Shown piece by piece: positions 49,915 through 57,910 of a stretch of 64,000 nt of DNA; within the stretch, counting starts at the first letter, position 1; every line of letters begins with the position of its first letter. Source of the stretch: JBBDXI01 sp040902425 (GTDB lineage: Bacteria; Planctomycetota; Phycisphaerae; Phycisphaerales; UBA1924); NCBI GenBank assembly GCA_040902425.1, contig JBBDXI010000081.1:29379-93378 (forward strand), in the 5' to 3' direction. The notes under the pieces were generated by a model. That model was not told where the DNA came from, made no database searches, and worked only from the letters and a program-made list of their open reading frames with translations. A program made the position numbers and the translations under genes.

Positions 49915-49986
49915 CTAGCGGCGGCCGCCCTTGCGCTTCGCCTTCTTGCCCTTCTTCTTCGCCTTCTTGGAACGCTTCTTTGCCAT
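49915..49986 (-). CDS. 23-residue Lys/Arg-rich microprotein
   Basis: ATG at 49986 with AGGAG 8 nt upstream (AGGAGATACGAA), stop TAG at 49915. It encodes MAKKRSKKAKKK, then GKKAKRK, then GGRR: 16 of 23 residues are Lys or Arg. The strong ribosome site, short leader and downstream hairpin terminator argue for a real gene. Candidates are a tiny ribosomal protein in the style of Thx, or a histone-tail-like nucleic-acid-binding peptide; nothing in the sequence decides. It is divergent from dapB and lies upstream of the deacetylase gene on the same strand. Confidence 0.7.
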   Translation of the reverse strand: MAKKRSKKAKKKGKKAKRKGGRR

Positions 49987-50162
49987 TTCGTATCTCCTGA
50001 GTTTGGTGCAGGGCACCGTGAATCGTGCGGCCGGCGTGCCACAGGGCCGCCCGCGTGCGACCTGCTCGCTCTACTATCGGAACTCCGCCGCGCCGATCTT
50101 GAGTCAGACGCGCGGGGCCCGCGAGCGGCAGTCGCTGTTCATCAAACACGAGGGAACACCGG

Positions 50163-50927
50163 ATGTCAAGCGCAGTCACGCGCATCATCGTCAGCGGCGC
50201 GGCGGGGCGCATGGGCGCGCGGGTGTGCGCGCTGGCGCACGGGGACGCGTCGTTCGCGCTGGTCGGCGCGCTCGAGTCGCCCGCGTCTCCGGCGCTGGGG
50301 CGCGCGGCGTGCGCGCCGGCGCAGGGCGCAAACGGCCCTGAAATCAGCGGTTCGGACGCGGACCTCGCCCCCGGGAGCGCCGACGTGGTGATCGACTTCT
50401 CCAGCGGCGCGGGCGCGCTGCGCGCGGCGGCGCTCGCGCCCCGCATCGGCGCGGCGCTGCTCGTCGGGACGACGGGCCTCGGCGCGGGAGACCTCGAAGA
50501 AATCCGGCGCGCGGGCGCCCGGGTCGCCGTGCTCGTCGCGCCCAACACCTCCCTGGGGGTCGCCGCCGTCTCGGCGCTGGTCGCGCGCGCCGCGGCGCTC
50601 CTCGGCCCCGAATACGCCTGCTCGATCGTCGAGGCGCACCACAGCGCCAAGATCGATGCGCCCTCCGGCACCGCCCTGCGCCTGGCCGAGGCGGCCCGGG
50701 GCGCCCGCCCCCCCCACGGCGCTGACCAGGTCGTGTCCATCCGCGGGGGCGACGTGATCGGGGAACATACGGTGCGGTTCGCCGGGCCCGGCGAGTACCT
50801 CGAGATCACTCACCGGGCCACCTCGCGCGACCTCTTCGCCCGCGGCGCCCTCCGCGCTGCGCAATGGTTGCGCGGCCGGGCGGCCGGCGTGTACACGATG
50901 GAAGATGTGCTCGGGATCCACGCCTGA
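50163..50927 (+). CDS. dapB: 4-hydroxy-tetrahydrodipicolinate reductase
   Basis: 254 residues. Reduces hydroxy-tetrahydrodipicolinate with NAD(P)H in lysine and meso-diaminopimelate synthesis. Dinucleotide motif GAAGRMG at 12-18, VGTTGL at 101-106, APNTSLG at 126-132, catalytic His159 and Lys163 in EAHHSAKIDAPSGTA, and the C-terminal motif AQWLRGRAAGVYTMEDVLG. The N-terminal domain is rich in Ala and has short insertions. GAGGGA lies about 9 nt before the ATG. TACTAT at 50072-50077 may be its -10 box. Confidence 0.96.
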   Translation: MSSAVTRIIVSGAAGRMGARVCALAHGDASFALVGALESPASPALGRAACAPAQGANGPEISGSDADLAPGSADVVIDFSSGAGALRAAALAPRIGAALLVGTTGLGAGDLEEIRRAGARVAVLVAPNTSLGVAAVSALVARAAALLGPEYACSIVEAHHSAKIDAPSGTALRLAEAARGARPPHGADQVVSIRGGDVIGEHTVRFAGPGEYLEITHRATSRDLFARGALRAAQWLRGRAAGVYTMEDVLGIHA

Positions 50928-50998
50928 TCGCCGCAGATCGCCCCCCGATCGAGGGGGCGGCACGCCTTCGGGCGCGATCCGGGGCCCAAAGAGCAAGA

Positions 50999-51023
50999 AG
51001 CCGCGGCGAAGTGTGCCGCGGCT
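50999..51023. terminator. Bidirectional hairpin between dapB and the TPR/alpha-CTD gene
   Basis: AGCCGCGGC, a 7-nt loop and GCCGCGGCT form a perfect 9-bp stem in the 256-bp convergent intergenic region. The minus-strand side is followed by TTCTTGCTCTTT, moderately T-rich. Confidence 0.5.
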
Positions 51024-51121
51024 CTGATGGTATGGAAGAGGCTCGTGTGGCTGGTCCGGGTCCCACTGCTCGCCCGTCCTCGGGCGCACAGTGCGAAGGC
51101 ATCGGGGGTCGCGGGGGGATC

Positions 51122-51160
51122 GGCACTGCTGCGCGGCGAGGACGCCGCGAGCAGTGGCAC
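51122..51160. repeat. 39-bp hairpin repeat, copy 1
   Basis: GGCACTGCTGCGCGGCGA, G, then GACGCCGCGAGCAGTGGCAC: two arms pair with one bulged base. The same 39 bp, with one substitution and in inverted orientation, occurs at 63952-63990. Confidence 0.85.
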
Positions 51161-51183
51161 CCCGGCGCAGGGCCCTGCTCGGC

Positions 51184-52122
51184 TCAGGCCTCCAGCATCC
51201 GCAGCGCCAGCCCGCTCTCGGCCAACCGCTCCTTGACCTCCATCAGCGAGGTGGCGCCGAAGTTCTTCACGCCCATCAGCTCCGCCTCGGTGTGGCTCGC
51301 GAGGTCACCGAGCGTCTGGATGTTCAGCAGTTGCAGGGCCTTGCGCGCCCGCACCGAGAGCTGCAGGTCGCTCACCGACTTGTTCAGCACCGCCTCGCGC
51401 CCGCTCCCCTTCAGCTGGTCGGCGATCTGGTGCCGCCGGCTGCGGTGCGCATCCTCCAGCCCCTGGCCCAGCCGGAGCGACTTGGCCTGGAGCATCTTCT
51501 TGATCTCCGCCAGGCTCGTCTCCCCGAAGTTCTTGTAGCTCATCAGCTCCGCCTCGGTGATGCGGAGCAGGTCGCCCAGGGTGCGGATGTTCATCTTCTT
51601 CAGGGCCGTGCGGGCCCGCACCGAGAGCTCGAAGTCGGTCACCGGCGTGTCGAGCATCGCGCGGCGCTTGATCAGGTCGCGGTCCCCCTCATCCTCCACC
51701 GCCATCTCGCGGCTGGCCTGCACATCCTTCATATAGAGCCGCGCCCGCGGGTGGTTGGGCTGCGTCTCCAGCACCTGCCGCAGGCACCGCTCGGCCCGGG
51801 CGTAGTCACCCCGGTCCTCGCTGAGGACCGCCAGGTTGATCAGGGCGTTGATGTTCGCCGGCGGGTGCTCGGTCAGCCGCTCGTAGAGCGCCAGGGCCTC
51901 GTCCTCTTCACCCGCCAGGTCCAGCCGGTACGCCAGCTCGAACATCGCGTCGGGGTTCCCCGGGTCGGCGTTCACGGCCCGGCGCAGCTCGGCGATCGCC
52001 GCCTCGCGCTCCCCGCGCCCCGTCGCCGCCTTGGCCGCCAGCAAGTGCCGGCTGCCGGCCGCGGCGTCGCGCTGCGTCTCGGCCGCCCCGATGACCATGT
52101 CCATGGGGTTCGTCTGAACCAT
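51184..52122 (-). CDS. TPR protein with two RNA polymerase alpha-CTD-like domains
   Basis: 312 residues. Residues 25-135 are TPR-like helical repeats (AAIAELRRAVNADPGNPDAM, YARAERCLRQVLETQPNHPR). Residues 158-215 and 247-305 are two copies of the alpha C-terminal domain fold: ELSVRARTALKKMNIRTLGD with NFGETSLAEIKKML, and QLSVRARKALQLLNIQTLGD with NFGATSLMEVKERL. In RpoA this domain binds UP-element DNA and activators; here the polymerase assembly domain is absent, so the protein may compete for, bridge or modulate promoter contacts. AGGAG lies 9 nt before the ATG and a perfect TATACT -10 box about 45 nt upstream. Confidence 0.92.
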   Translation of the reverse strand: MVQTNPMDMVIGAAETQRDAAAGSRHLLAAKAATGRGEREAAIAELRRAVNADPGNPDAMFELAYRLDLAGEEDEALALYERLTEHPPANINALINLAVLSEDRGDYARAERCLRQVLETQPNHPRARLYMKDVQASREMAVEDEGDRDLIKRRAMLDTPVTDFELSVRARTALKKMNIRTLGDLLRITEAELMSYKNFGETSLAEIKKMLQAKSLRLGQGLEDAHRSRRHQIADQLKGSGREAVLNKSVSDLQLSVRARKALQLLNIQTLGDLASHTEAELMGVKNFGATSLMEVKERLAESGLALRMLEA

Positions 52123-52164
52123 TCAGTTGTGCTCCTGCCGGGGGGGATTCGGGTAGTGGGGGCA

Positions 52165-52170
52165 AGTATA
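52165..52170 (-). promoter_or_regulatory. -10 box TATACT of the TPR/alpha-CTD gene
   Basis: TATACT on the minus strand predicts a leader of about 36 nt before the ATG at 52122, long enough for the AGGAG site. A matching -35 element is weak. Confidence 0.5.
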
Positions 52171-52184
52171 GGTCGGGCCCTGCG

Positions 52185-53771
52185 CTAGTCGCGGCCGGGG
52201 TGCAGCACGGCCCCCGCGGGCGGGCGCGAGACCGGCGGCGGGGCCAGCTCGGCCTGGGGGCCGATCCCGTCCACCACCCCGTCGCCCGCGGCCGCGCCCG
52301 GGGAGCCCTCGACGAGCCGGATCGAGCGCCACTTCCCCCGGGCGAACCGGAGGCCGAAGTAGAGGCTGAGCACCCCGATGTAGGACGCGGCGGCGATCCA
52401 GGCGCCCAGGGACTCCAGGCCCGGGAACAGCCGGGTCATCGCCTCGCCCCCGGCGACGATGAACAGCCACGACAACACGACCGTCGCGATGCCCGGCGCG
52501 ACCGTGTCGCCCGCGCCGCGGAGCGAGCCGCTGAGGACCATCGCCACCGCGTCGAAGAGCTGGAAGGTGGCGGTGGCGATCAGGAAGAGCGACCCGAGGC
52601 GGATGAGCGTGTCGCGGTCGCCCGGCGGGGTGTGGTCCTGCACGAAGAACCCGATCAGCGGCTCGCGGAAGACGATGAACACCGCCCCGCAGACCCCCAT
52701 GTACACCATCGCCACGGCCAGCCCCAGCCGGGCCCGGCGGGCGGCGAGGTCGGGCCGGCCCATGCCCATATACTTGCCCACGAGCGCGGTGCAGGCCACC
52801 GAGATGCCCACCGTGGGCATGAAGCTCATCTGCATGTACTGGTGGGCGATCCACCCCGCGGTCGCGTGGTGCTTCCCGAAGCCGCTCACCAGGTGCACCA
52901 TGAAGTACGACCAGCAGACCATCTCGTTGCCGAACATCAGCCCGCCCGGCCACCCGATGCGCAGCAGGTCGCGGATGTGCGGCAGCGACGGGCGCCACGC
53001 CGCCCGCGTGCCGTAGAGCCGGTTCAGGCGCGGCCCCAGGAACAGGGCCATGGGGATGGCCAGCTCCACCGCCGTGGCGATCACCGTCCCCCACGCCGAG
53101 CCGGCGATGCCCATCGGCCGGATGCCCAGCCACGCCCCCGCCGCCACCGTGGCCTCGCCGAACCGGCCCAGGCCCGCCGGCGCCTCGCCGTTGCCGAAGA
53201 TGAGCAGCGCGCTGAGGACGATGTTCAGGATGTTGGCCGCCAGCCCCGCGACCAGCACGATCCCCGCCCGGTGCATCCCGTAGAAGAACTGCGCGATCGC
53301 CCGCGTGGCGATCGTCAGGATCGCCCCGAAGACCAGGACCCGGCCGTAGTCGGCGGCGAGCCGCGCCTGCTCCGGGGCCATCCCCGCGGCGTCGAAGAGG
53401 CGGGGCAGGACGAAGGCGAAGGGCAGGAGGACGGCCGCCCAGTAGACGGCCGCGATCCACAGGCCGTTCCAGGCGTACGCCGGCCCCCGCTCGGGCCGCC
53501 CCGCCCCGAGGTTCTGCGAGACGTAGGTGTTGATGACCGTGAGGATGCCCATCGCGATGGCGATGGGGACGAACGCGGCCAGCCCGCCGTTGCCCTGGGC
53601 CCCGACGTAGACCGGGTCGGGCCCGATGTGGGCGACGAGGAACTTGTCCACGAACTGCATGAGCGTGTACGACGTCATCGTCGCCACCGTGGGCCCCGCG
53701 ATGCGGAGCAGCTCCATGATGGGACGCTGCGAGCCCGGGCCCGCGTCGGGATGGATGGCGGCGTGGCTCAT
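52185..53771 (-). CDS. MATE family efflux transporter
   Basis: 528 residues with about twelve membrane segments, for example LLPFAFVLPRLF, GIVLVAGLAANILNIVLSALLIFG and AVAMVYMGVCGAVFIVF. MATE signatures: FVDKFLVAHIGPDPVYVGAQ in the first segment and FYGMHRAGIVL, and GSLRGAGDTVAPGIATVVLSW in the second half. Exports drugs or metabolites in exchange for Na+ or H+. Longer than the usual 450 residues because of a Pro-rich C-terminal tail. The ATG at 53771 has GAGGAGGG 13 nt upstream, a rather long spacing. Confidence 0.92.
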   Translation of the reverse strand: MSHAAIHPDAGPGSQRPIMELLRIAGPTVATMTSYTLMQFVDKFLVAHIGPDPVYVGAQGNGGLAAFVPIAIAMGILTVINTYVSQNLGAGRPERGPAYAWNGLWIAAVYWAAVLLPFAFVLPRLFDAAGMAPEQARLAADYGRVLVFGAILTIATRAIAQFFYGMHRAGIVLVAGLAANILNIVLSALLIFGNGEAPAGLGRFGEATVAAGAWLGIRPMGIAGSAWGTVIATAVELAIPMALFLGPRLNRLYGTRAAWRPSLPHIRDLLRIGWPGGLMFGNEMVCWSYFMVHLVSGFGKHHATAGWIAHQYMQMSFMPTVGISVACTALVGKYMGMGRPDLAARRARLGLAVAMVYMGVCGAVFIVFREPLIGFFVQDHTPPGDRDTLIRLGSLFLIATATFQLFDAVAMVLSGSLRGAGDTVAPGIATVVLSWLFIVAGGEAMTRLFPGLESLGAWIAAASYIGVLSLYFGLRFARGKWRSIRLVEGSPGAAAGDGVVDGIGPQAELAPPPVSRPPAGAVLHPGRD

Positions 53772-53800
53772 GGTCGTTCCGGCACCCTCCTCGCGGGCGG

Positions 53801-53806
53801 ATGGTA
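53801..53806 (-). promoter_or_regulatory. -10 box TACCAT of the MATE gene
   Basis: TACCAT on the minus strand about 30 nt before the ATG; here a short leader with a ribosome site is expected rather than a leaderless transcript. Confidence 0.4.
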
Positions 53807-53813
53807 GAGGCAC

Positions 53814-53859
53814 GGGTAGCCCGGCTCCCGGTTCCGGGTAGCCCGGCTCTCCGAGCCGG
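53814..53859. repeat. GGGTAG-GGCTCTCCGAGCC hairpin element, copy 2 (partly duplicated)
   Basis: GGGTAGCCCGGCTC occurs twice (53814 and 53836); the second copy continues into the stem CCGGCTC / TCC / GAGCCGG at 53843-53859. Same design as 2565-2590. It lies between the T2SS operon end and the MATE promoter. Confidence 0.65.
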
Positions 53860-53955
53860 TCCGTTCGGCCCCACCACGCGCGCCCGACAACACACCGCCA
53901 CGGAGCGGCGGGCACCCGCGAACAAGGATCCGCGAGGAGACCGGGCCCGTCGCGC

Positions 53956-55284
53956 TCAGGGCATGGCATCGACCGGCGACTGGCGCATCAGCAGCACCTC
54001 CAGCATCCGCGGGTCGCGCCCGGCGGGGCCGAAGAGGACCACGGGCCGGTCCGGGTCGGAGGTGATGCGCGGCACGTAGGGGGTTGCGGCAATCCGGATG
54101 TCGCGGGGCGGGGTCCGGTCGCCCCGATCGCCCGGCATCCGCGGGCGCGGCGCGAAGACGAGGCCCTCGGGCGTGGTGCACAAGTAGCCGGTCGCCCCGT
54201 CGGCATCCCAGCGCACGGCCGCGATCGACTGGTGCGGGAGGAGCGCAAACCCGCCGGAGCGCACGTCAAAGAGCGCCATCCGCCCCTGGAGCGGGTAGAA
54301 GACCGGCTGCGGCTCTCCCGCGCCGGGACGCGGCGTGCCCGGGTCCGCCTGGCTCGTGCGCGGCGGTGCGGGCAGCGGGCCCTGCACGGGCGCGGTTGCC
54401 TGGTACGCCACGACCAGCTCTCCCCCCGCGGCGATCATCCCCCGCGAGAATGCCGACCCGAAGCGGGGCGGGCGCCCGGCATCGGTCAGCACGCGCACGG
54501 CCTCGATCTCGGTCGCCCGGGGGGTCAGCCGCAGCACGTAGACGACCTCGGGATCGGGCCCGGCGAGCGGGAACGCGTACGTGCCCTCGTCCGGCTCGCG
54601 GGCGATCTCCACGCCCCCGGGCGTCCGCAGCACCAGGTCGGCCCGCTCGTCCAGCCGGCCGCGCCGCGTGAACAGCAGCGAGCCATCCGCGGTCAGCACC
54701 GCGTGGGCGTTGACGGCGTCGCCCTGCACCAGCCACTGCACCTGTCCGCTGGCCCACGACACGCGCCCGATCCAGCGCGAGCCGTCGGGACGGGGCGATT
54801 CGACGAGGAAGCCCCGCGTGTCGGCGGATCGGCCGAGGAGGAGCCCGCCCTCCACGCCGGGCCAGTCGATCCGGCGCGCCGGGGCCTGCGTGAGGTCGTA
54901 GGCCGCCAGGGTTGTGTTCGCCGGTGGCTCGGCCGCCATTTCCGCCAGGAGCGTCGGCCACGTAGGCGGCTCGCCGTCCTGCACGGCGAGGTACCGCCCG
55001 TCGGGAGACACGATCGGAAGAACCTGGCCGTCGTAGCGGACCCACGTCCGTCGGATGCCGTGCTCCCCGTCGAGGGACCCGATCTGAACCTGGATCCGCG
55101 AGCTGGTCGTCGCGCCGGGCGGCGCGGGCTTGGCGATCGGCCCGGCCGGCAGCTCGGCGGGCGCCGGCGCCGGGGCGTGACGCAGGCCGGTGCGCCGGGG
55201 CTTCTCCGCCACGCACGCCGCGAGCAGCGCGAGCGCCGCGGCCGCCACGACCGCACGGGCACGGGAGATCGTTCGGCGTGCCAC
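53956..55284 (-). CDS. Lipoprotein of the T2SS operon, beta-propeller-like
   Basis: 442 residues. Lipoprotein signal with RR near the start and lipobox LAAC, Cys24. After a Pro/Ala linker (35-60) the protein shows repeats typical of TolB/WD40-like propellers: VLPIVSPDGRYLAVQD, HAVLTADGSLLFTRRG, AAVRWDADGATGYLCTTPEG. It starts 4 bp after the gspD stop and is the last gene of the secretion operon. A pilotin or secretin-assembly role is possible from position only; the fold does not resemble known pilotins. Confidence 0.82.
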   Translation of the reverse strand: MARRTISRARAVVAAAALALLAACVAEKPRRTGLRHAPAPAPAELPAGPIAKPAPPGATTSSRIQVQIGSLDGEHGIRRTWVRYDGQVLPIVSPDGRYLAVQDGEPPTWPTLLAEMAAEPPANTTLAAYDLTQAPARRIDWPGVEGGLLLGRSADTRGFLVESPRPDGSRWIGRVSWASGQVQWLVQGDAVNAHAVLTADGSLLFTRRGRLDERADLVLRTPGGVEIAREPDEGTYAFPLAGPDPEVVYVLRLTPRATEIEAVRVLTDAGRPPRFGSAFSRGMIAAGGELVVAYQATAPVQGPLPAPPRTSQADPGTPRPGAGEPQPVFYPLQGRMALFDVRSGGFALLPHQSIAAVRWDADGATGYLCTTPEGLVFAPRPRMPGDRGDRTPPRDIRIAATPYVPRITSDPDRPVVLFGPAGRDPRMLEVLLMRQSPVDAMP

Positions 55285-55288
55285 CGGC

Positions 55289-57910
55289 TCACTCCGTGGC
55301 GGCGTTGCCCGCCGGGGCGGGGGGGGGCGAGGGCGGCGGGGCGGTCTCGATGTCGGGCTTCGACCCGCCCGGGAGCGCGGGGATCTCCTTCTCCAGCCGC
55401 TCCAGACGCTCCTTCAGCTTCGCGCGGTACCGCTCGTTCACCTCGTCCATGCTCGACTCGTTGTCCACCACCAGGGGGGTGATGAAGACGAGCAGCTCGG
55501 TGTTGGTCTTGGTCTTGTCCGTCGAGCGGAAGAGCGGCCCGATGAGCGGGAGGCTGCCCAGGAACGGGATCTTGCGGATCACGTCCGTGTCCTCGGCGCG
55601 GAGGATCCCGGAGATCACCACCGTCTGACCGTTCTGCACGATCAGTTGCGTGGTCGTCTCGCGCCGGTCCACGATCGCCCCGCCGAACAGCGTCTGCCCG
55701 GGGACGATGCTCGAGAGCTCGACGTTCACCCGCAGGTCCACGTCGTGCTTGAAGGTGATCCGCGGCCGGACGCGCAGCTGGATGCCCACCGCCTTGTAGT
55801 CGAAGCTCTGGACCAGGTTGCCCTGGGTGTTGGGCTGGCTCTCGGTGATGAAGGGGATGTCCTGCCCGCTGAAGAACTCGGCCTCCTGGTTGTCGCTGGT
55901 GAAGACCTTGGGCTCGCTGAGGATGTTCACGTCGGTCTTCTGGGCGAGGGCCTGGAGGATGACGTTCAGGTTCACGTTGGCGTTCAGCACCGAGGTGTCG
56001 AAGAGCGACGGCAGCAGGTTGTCCTTGGTGCCCGAGGCGTCCCCTCCGATCGAGATCGAGTTGTCGGCGTTGGTCGGCGTGATGTTCTGGCTGCTCCAGC
56101 GCAGGCCCAGCGAGAGGGCGTCCTCGCGCTGCACCTCGACGATGACGGCGGAGATCAGCACCTGCCGCCCCGGCTGGTCGAGCTGCTCGACCAGCGTGAC
56201 CACCGAGTTCTTGTACTCCGGCGGCGCCATGACCATCAGGGCGTTCTGCCGCCACACCGGAACGATGCGCACCTGGCCGATGAGGTTGGAGTTGGCCTGC
56301 CGGTCGGTCGGCGGCCGGCCACGCTGCCACCAGAAGGGCATGACGTTGGCGCTCGTCTGCTGGGTGGTGCTCTGCCCCGTGTTGGGGTCGGTGGTGGTCG
56401 TGCTGGAGAAGGGGCTGGCGGTGGAGCTGGAATCGGTCAGGCCGCGGGCCGAGCGGTTGATCTGCGCGATGGTGCCGTCCTGAGCGAGGAGGGTGTTGAG
56501 CTGCTCGGCGAGGTCCTCCGCGTCGGCGTGCTTGAGGGCCACGATCGCGGGGAGCCCGATGGTCTGGGGCCGGTCGAGCTCGGCGATGATCTCGTCGATC
56601 ACCTTGAGGTTGTCGGGACTCTTGGATATGACCACCAGCTGGTTGGCGTCGGGGATGGCCTGAAACGAGAACTGTCCCGCGAGCCGGCCCGCGCCCTGCG
56701 TGGCGCTCGTGCCCACAGGCTGGCCCCCCCCGCCCCCACCGCCGCCGCCCTGCTGCCCGCCGCCCGTGGTCGTGGGCCTCCCGAAAAGGCCCTCGAGCAG
56801 CGCCCGCACCTTCACCGGGTCGCTGTACTGGAGCTGGTAGACCTTCGGCTTCACGACCTCGTCGGGGAGCGGGACATCCCAGTACTCCTCGACCTGTTGA
56901 CGGATCTGGTCCAACACCGCCGGATCGGCCACGACCGTGACCGAGTTCTGCTGTGTGTTGGCCGAGACGCGGAGGGTCTGCGGCGCCGCGGTGCTGGTCT
57001 CGCCCTGCGGCCCCTGGAACCGGAAGAACGGGGGCTGGTTCTGCGGCTGGTTGCCGCGGCCACCGCCGCCACCCCCGCGGGCGCCGCCCTGCCGCCCCGT
57101 ACCGTCCGGGCTGAACAGGTCCTGGATATTCTGCACCACCTTCTCGGCGTCCGCGTAGCGCAGGCGGAACGTCTCCGTCTTGACGGCGTTGTCGGGCATC
57201 CTGTCCAACTCGCCGATCAGCACCTCCAGCCGCTTCAGGAGCGCGATGTTGCCCATGACCGCGATCTGGTTCGAGTCCTCATCCACCGTGATCTTCGCGT
57301 AGTCGGGGACCGTGTTCTTCAGGAAGTCGCCGTACGCCTTCGCATTGGAGTTCCGGAGCCGGAAGACCTTCTCGACGATCGTCCCCTCATCCTCGCGCTG
57401 CAGCACCGACTCCTCCGACCCGATCACCGGCACATCGCCCCGCGTCAGCTCCGCCAGCGAGCGCAGGGCGACCGTGTCCTCCCGCTCGATCACCGCGATC
57501 CCGTTCTGCTGCAGGGCCAGGATCACCAGGTCCAGCGCCTTGTTCCGCGGGATCTCCCTGTCGTTCAGGATGGTGATCCGCATGCTCATCACGTCCTGCT
57601 GGGGCATGATGACCTTGCCGGTCGCCTCCACCAGGAACGGGATCAGCTGCTCGACCGTGACGCGGTTGAACGCCAGCTTCGTTGGCGGGCCCTCCAGGGC
57701 CTTGCGCCCGTTGGGGCCCTGCCGGGGCGCCGCCGGGCGCGCCTCCGCGGGGGCCGGGCGCGATTCCGGGGCGCTCAGCACCGGCGCCGGGCCGCCGGGC
57801 ATCGCCGGCGCGGGGGCCTCGTTCTGGGCCAGCGCAGCGCCGGCGGCCAGCACGAGCGCGGCCGCGGCGGTGGGGACGGTGGAACGGGTCGTGCGGGGAG
57901 TGCGGGGCAT
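55289..57910 (-). CDS. gspD: Type II secretion secretin GspD
   Basis: 873 residues. Forms the outer-membrane channel of the type II secretion system. Signal peptide to about residue 28, a Pro/Ala linker, then N0 (about 75-155) and N1-N3 domains (LRNSNAKAYGDFLKNTVPDY, FRLRYADAEKVVQNIQDLF, YQLQYSDPVKVRALLEGLF), the last two interrupted by Gly-rich insertions. The secretin domain is at about 580-830 with VLISAVIVEVQREDALSLGL, KAVGIQLRVRPRI and IPFLGSLPLIGPLFR near 790. The C-terminal helix contains ERYRAKLKERLERLEKEI. The start overlaps the preceding gene's stop as TGATG. Confidence 0.96.
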   Translation of the reverse strand: MPRTPRTTRSTVPTAAAALVLAAGAALAQNEAPAPAMPGGPAPVLSAPESRPAPAEARPAAPRQGPNGRKALEGPPTKLAFNRVTVEQLIPFLVEATGKVIMPQQDVMSMRITILNDREIPRNKALDLVILALQQNGIAVIEREDTVALRSLAELTRGDVPVIGSEESVLQREDEGTIVEKVFRLRNSNAKAYGDFLKNTVPDYAKITVDEDSNQIAVMGNIALLKRLEVLIGELDRMPDNAVKTETFRLRYADAEKVVQNIQDLFSPDGTGRQGGARGGGGGGRGNQPQNQPPFFRFQGPQGETSTAAPQTLRVSANTQQNSVTVVADPAVLDQIRQQVEEYWDVPLPDEVVKPKVYQLQYSDPVKVRALLEGLFGRPTTTGGGQQGGGGGGGGGQPVGTSATQGAGRLAGQFSFQAIPDANQLVVISKSPDNLKVIDEIIAELDRPQTIGLPAIVALKHADAEDLAEQLNTLLAQDGTIAQINRSARGLTDSSSTASPFSSTTTTDPNTGQSTTQQTSANVMPFWWQRGRPPTDRQANSNLIGQVRIVPVWRQNALMVMAPPEYKNSVVTLVEQLDQPGRQVLISAVIVEVQREDALSLGLRWSSQNITPTNADNSISIGGDASGTKDNLLPSLFDTSVLNANVNLNVILQALAQKTDVNILSEPKVFTSDNQEAEFFSGQDIPFITESQPNTQGNLVQSFDYKAVGIQLRVRPRITFKHDVDLRVNVELSSIVPGQTLFGGAIVDRRETTTQLIVQNGQTVVISGILRAEDTDVIRKIPFLGSLPLIGPLFRSTDKTKTNTELLVFITPLVVDNESSMDEVNERYRAKLKERLERLEKEIPALPGGSKPDIETAPPPSPPPAPAGNAATE

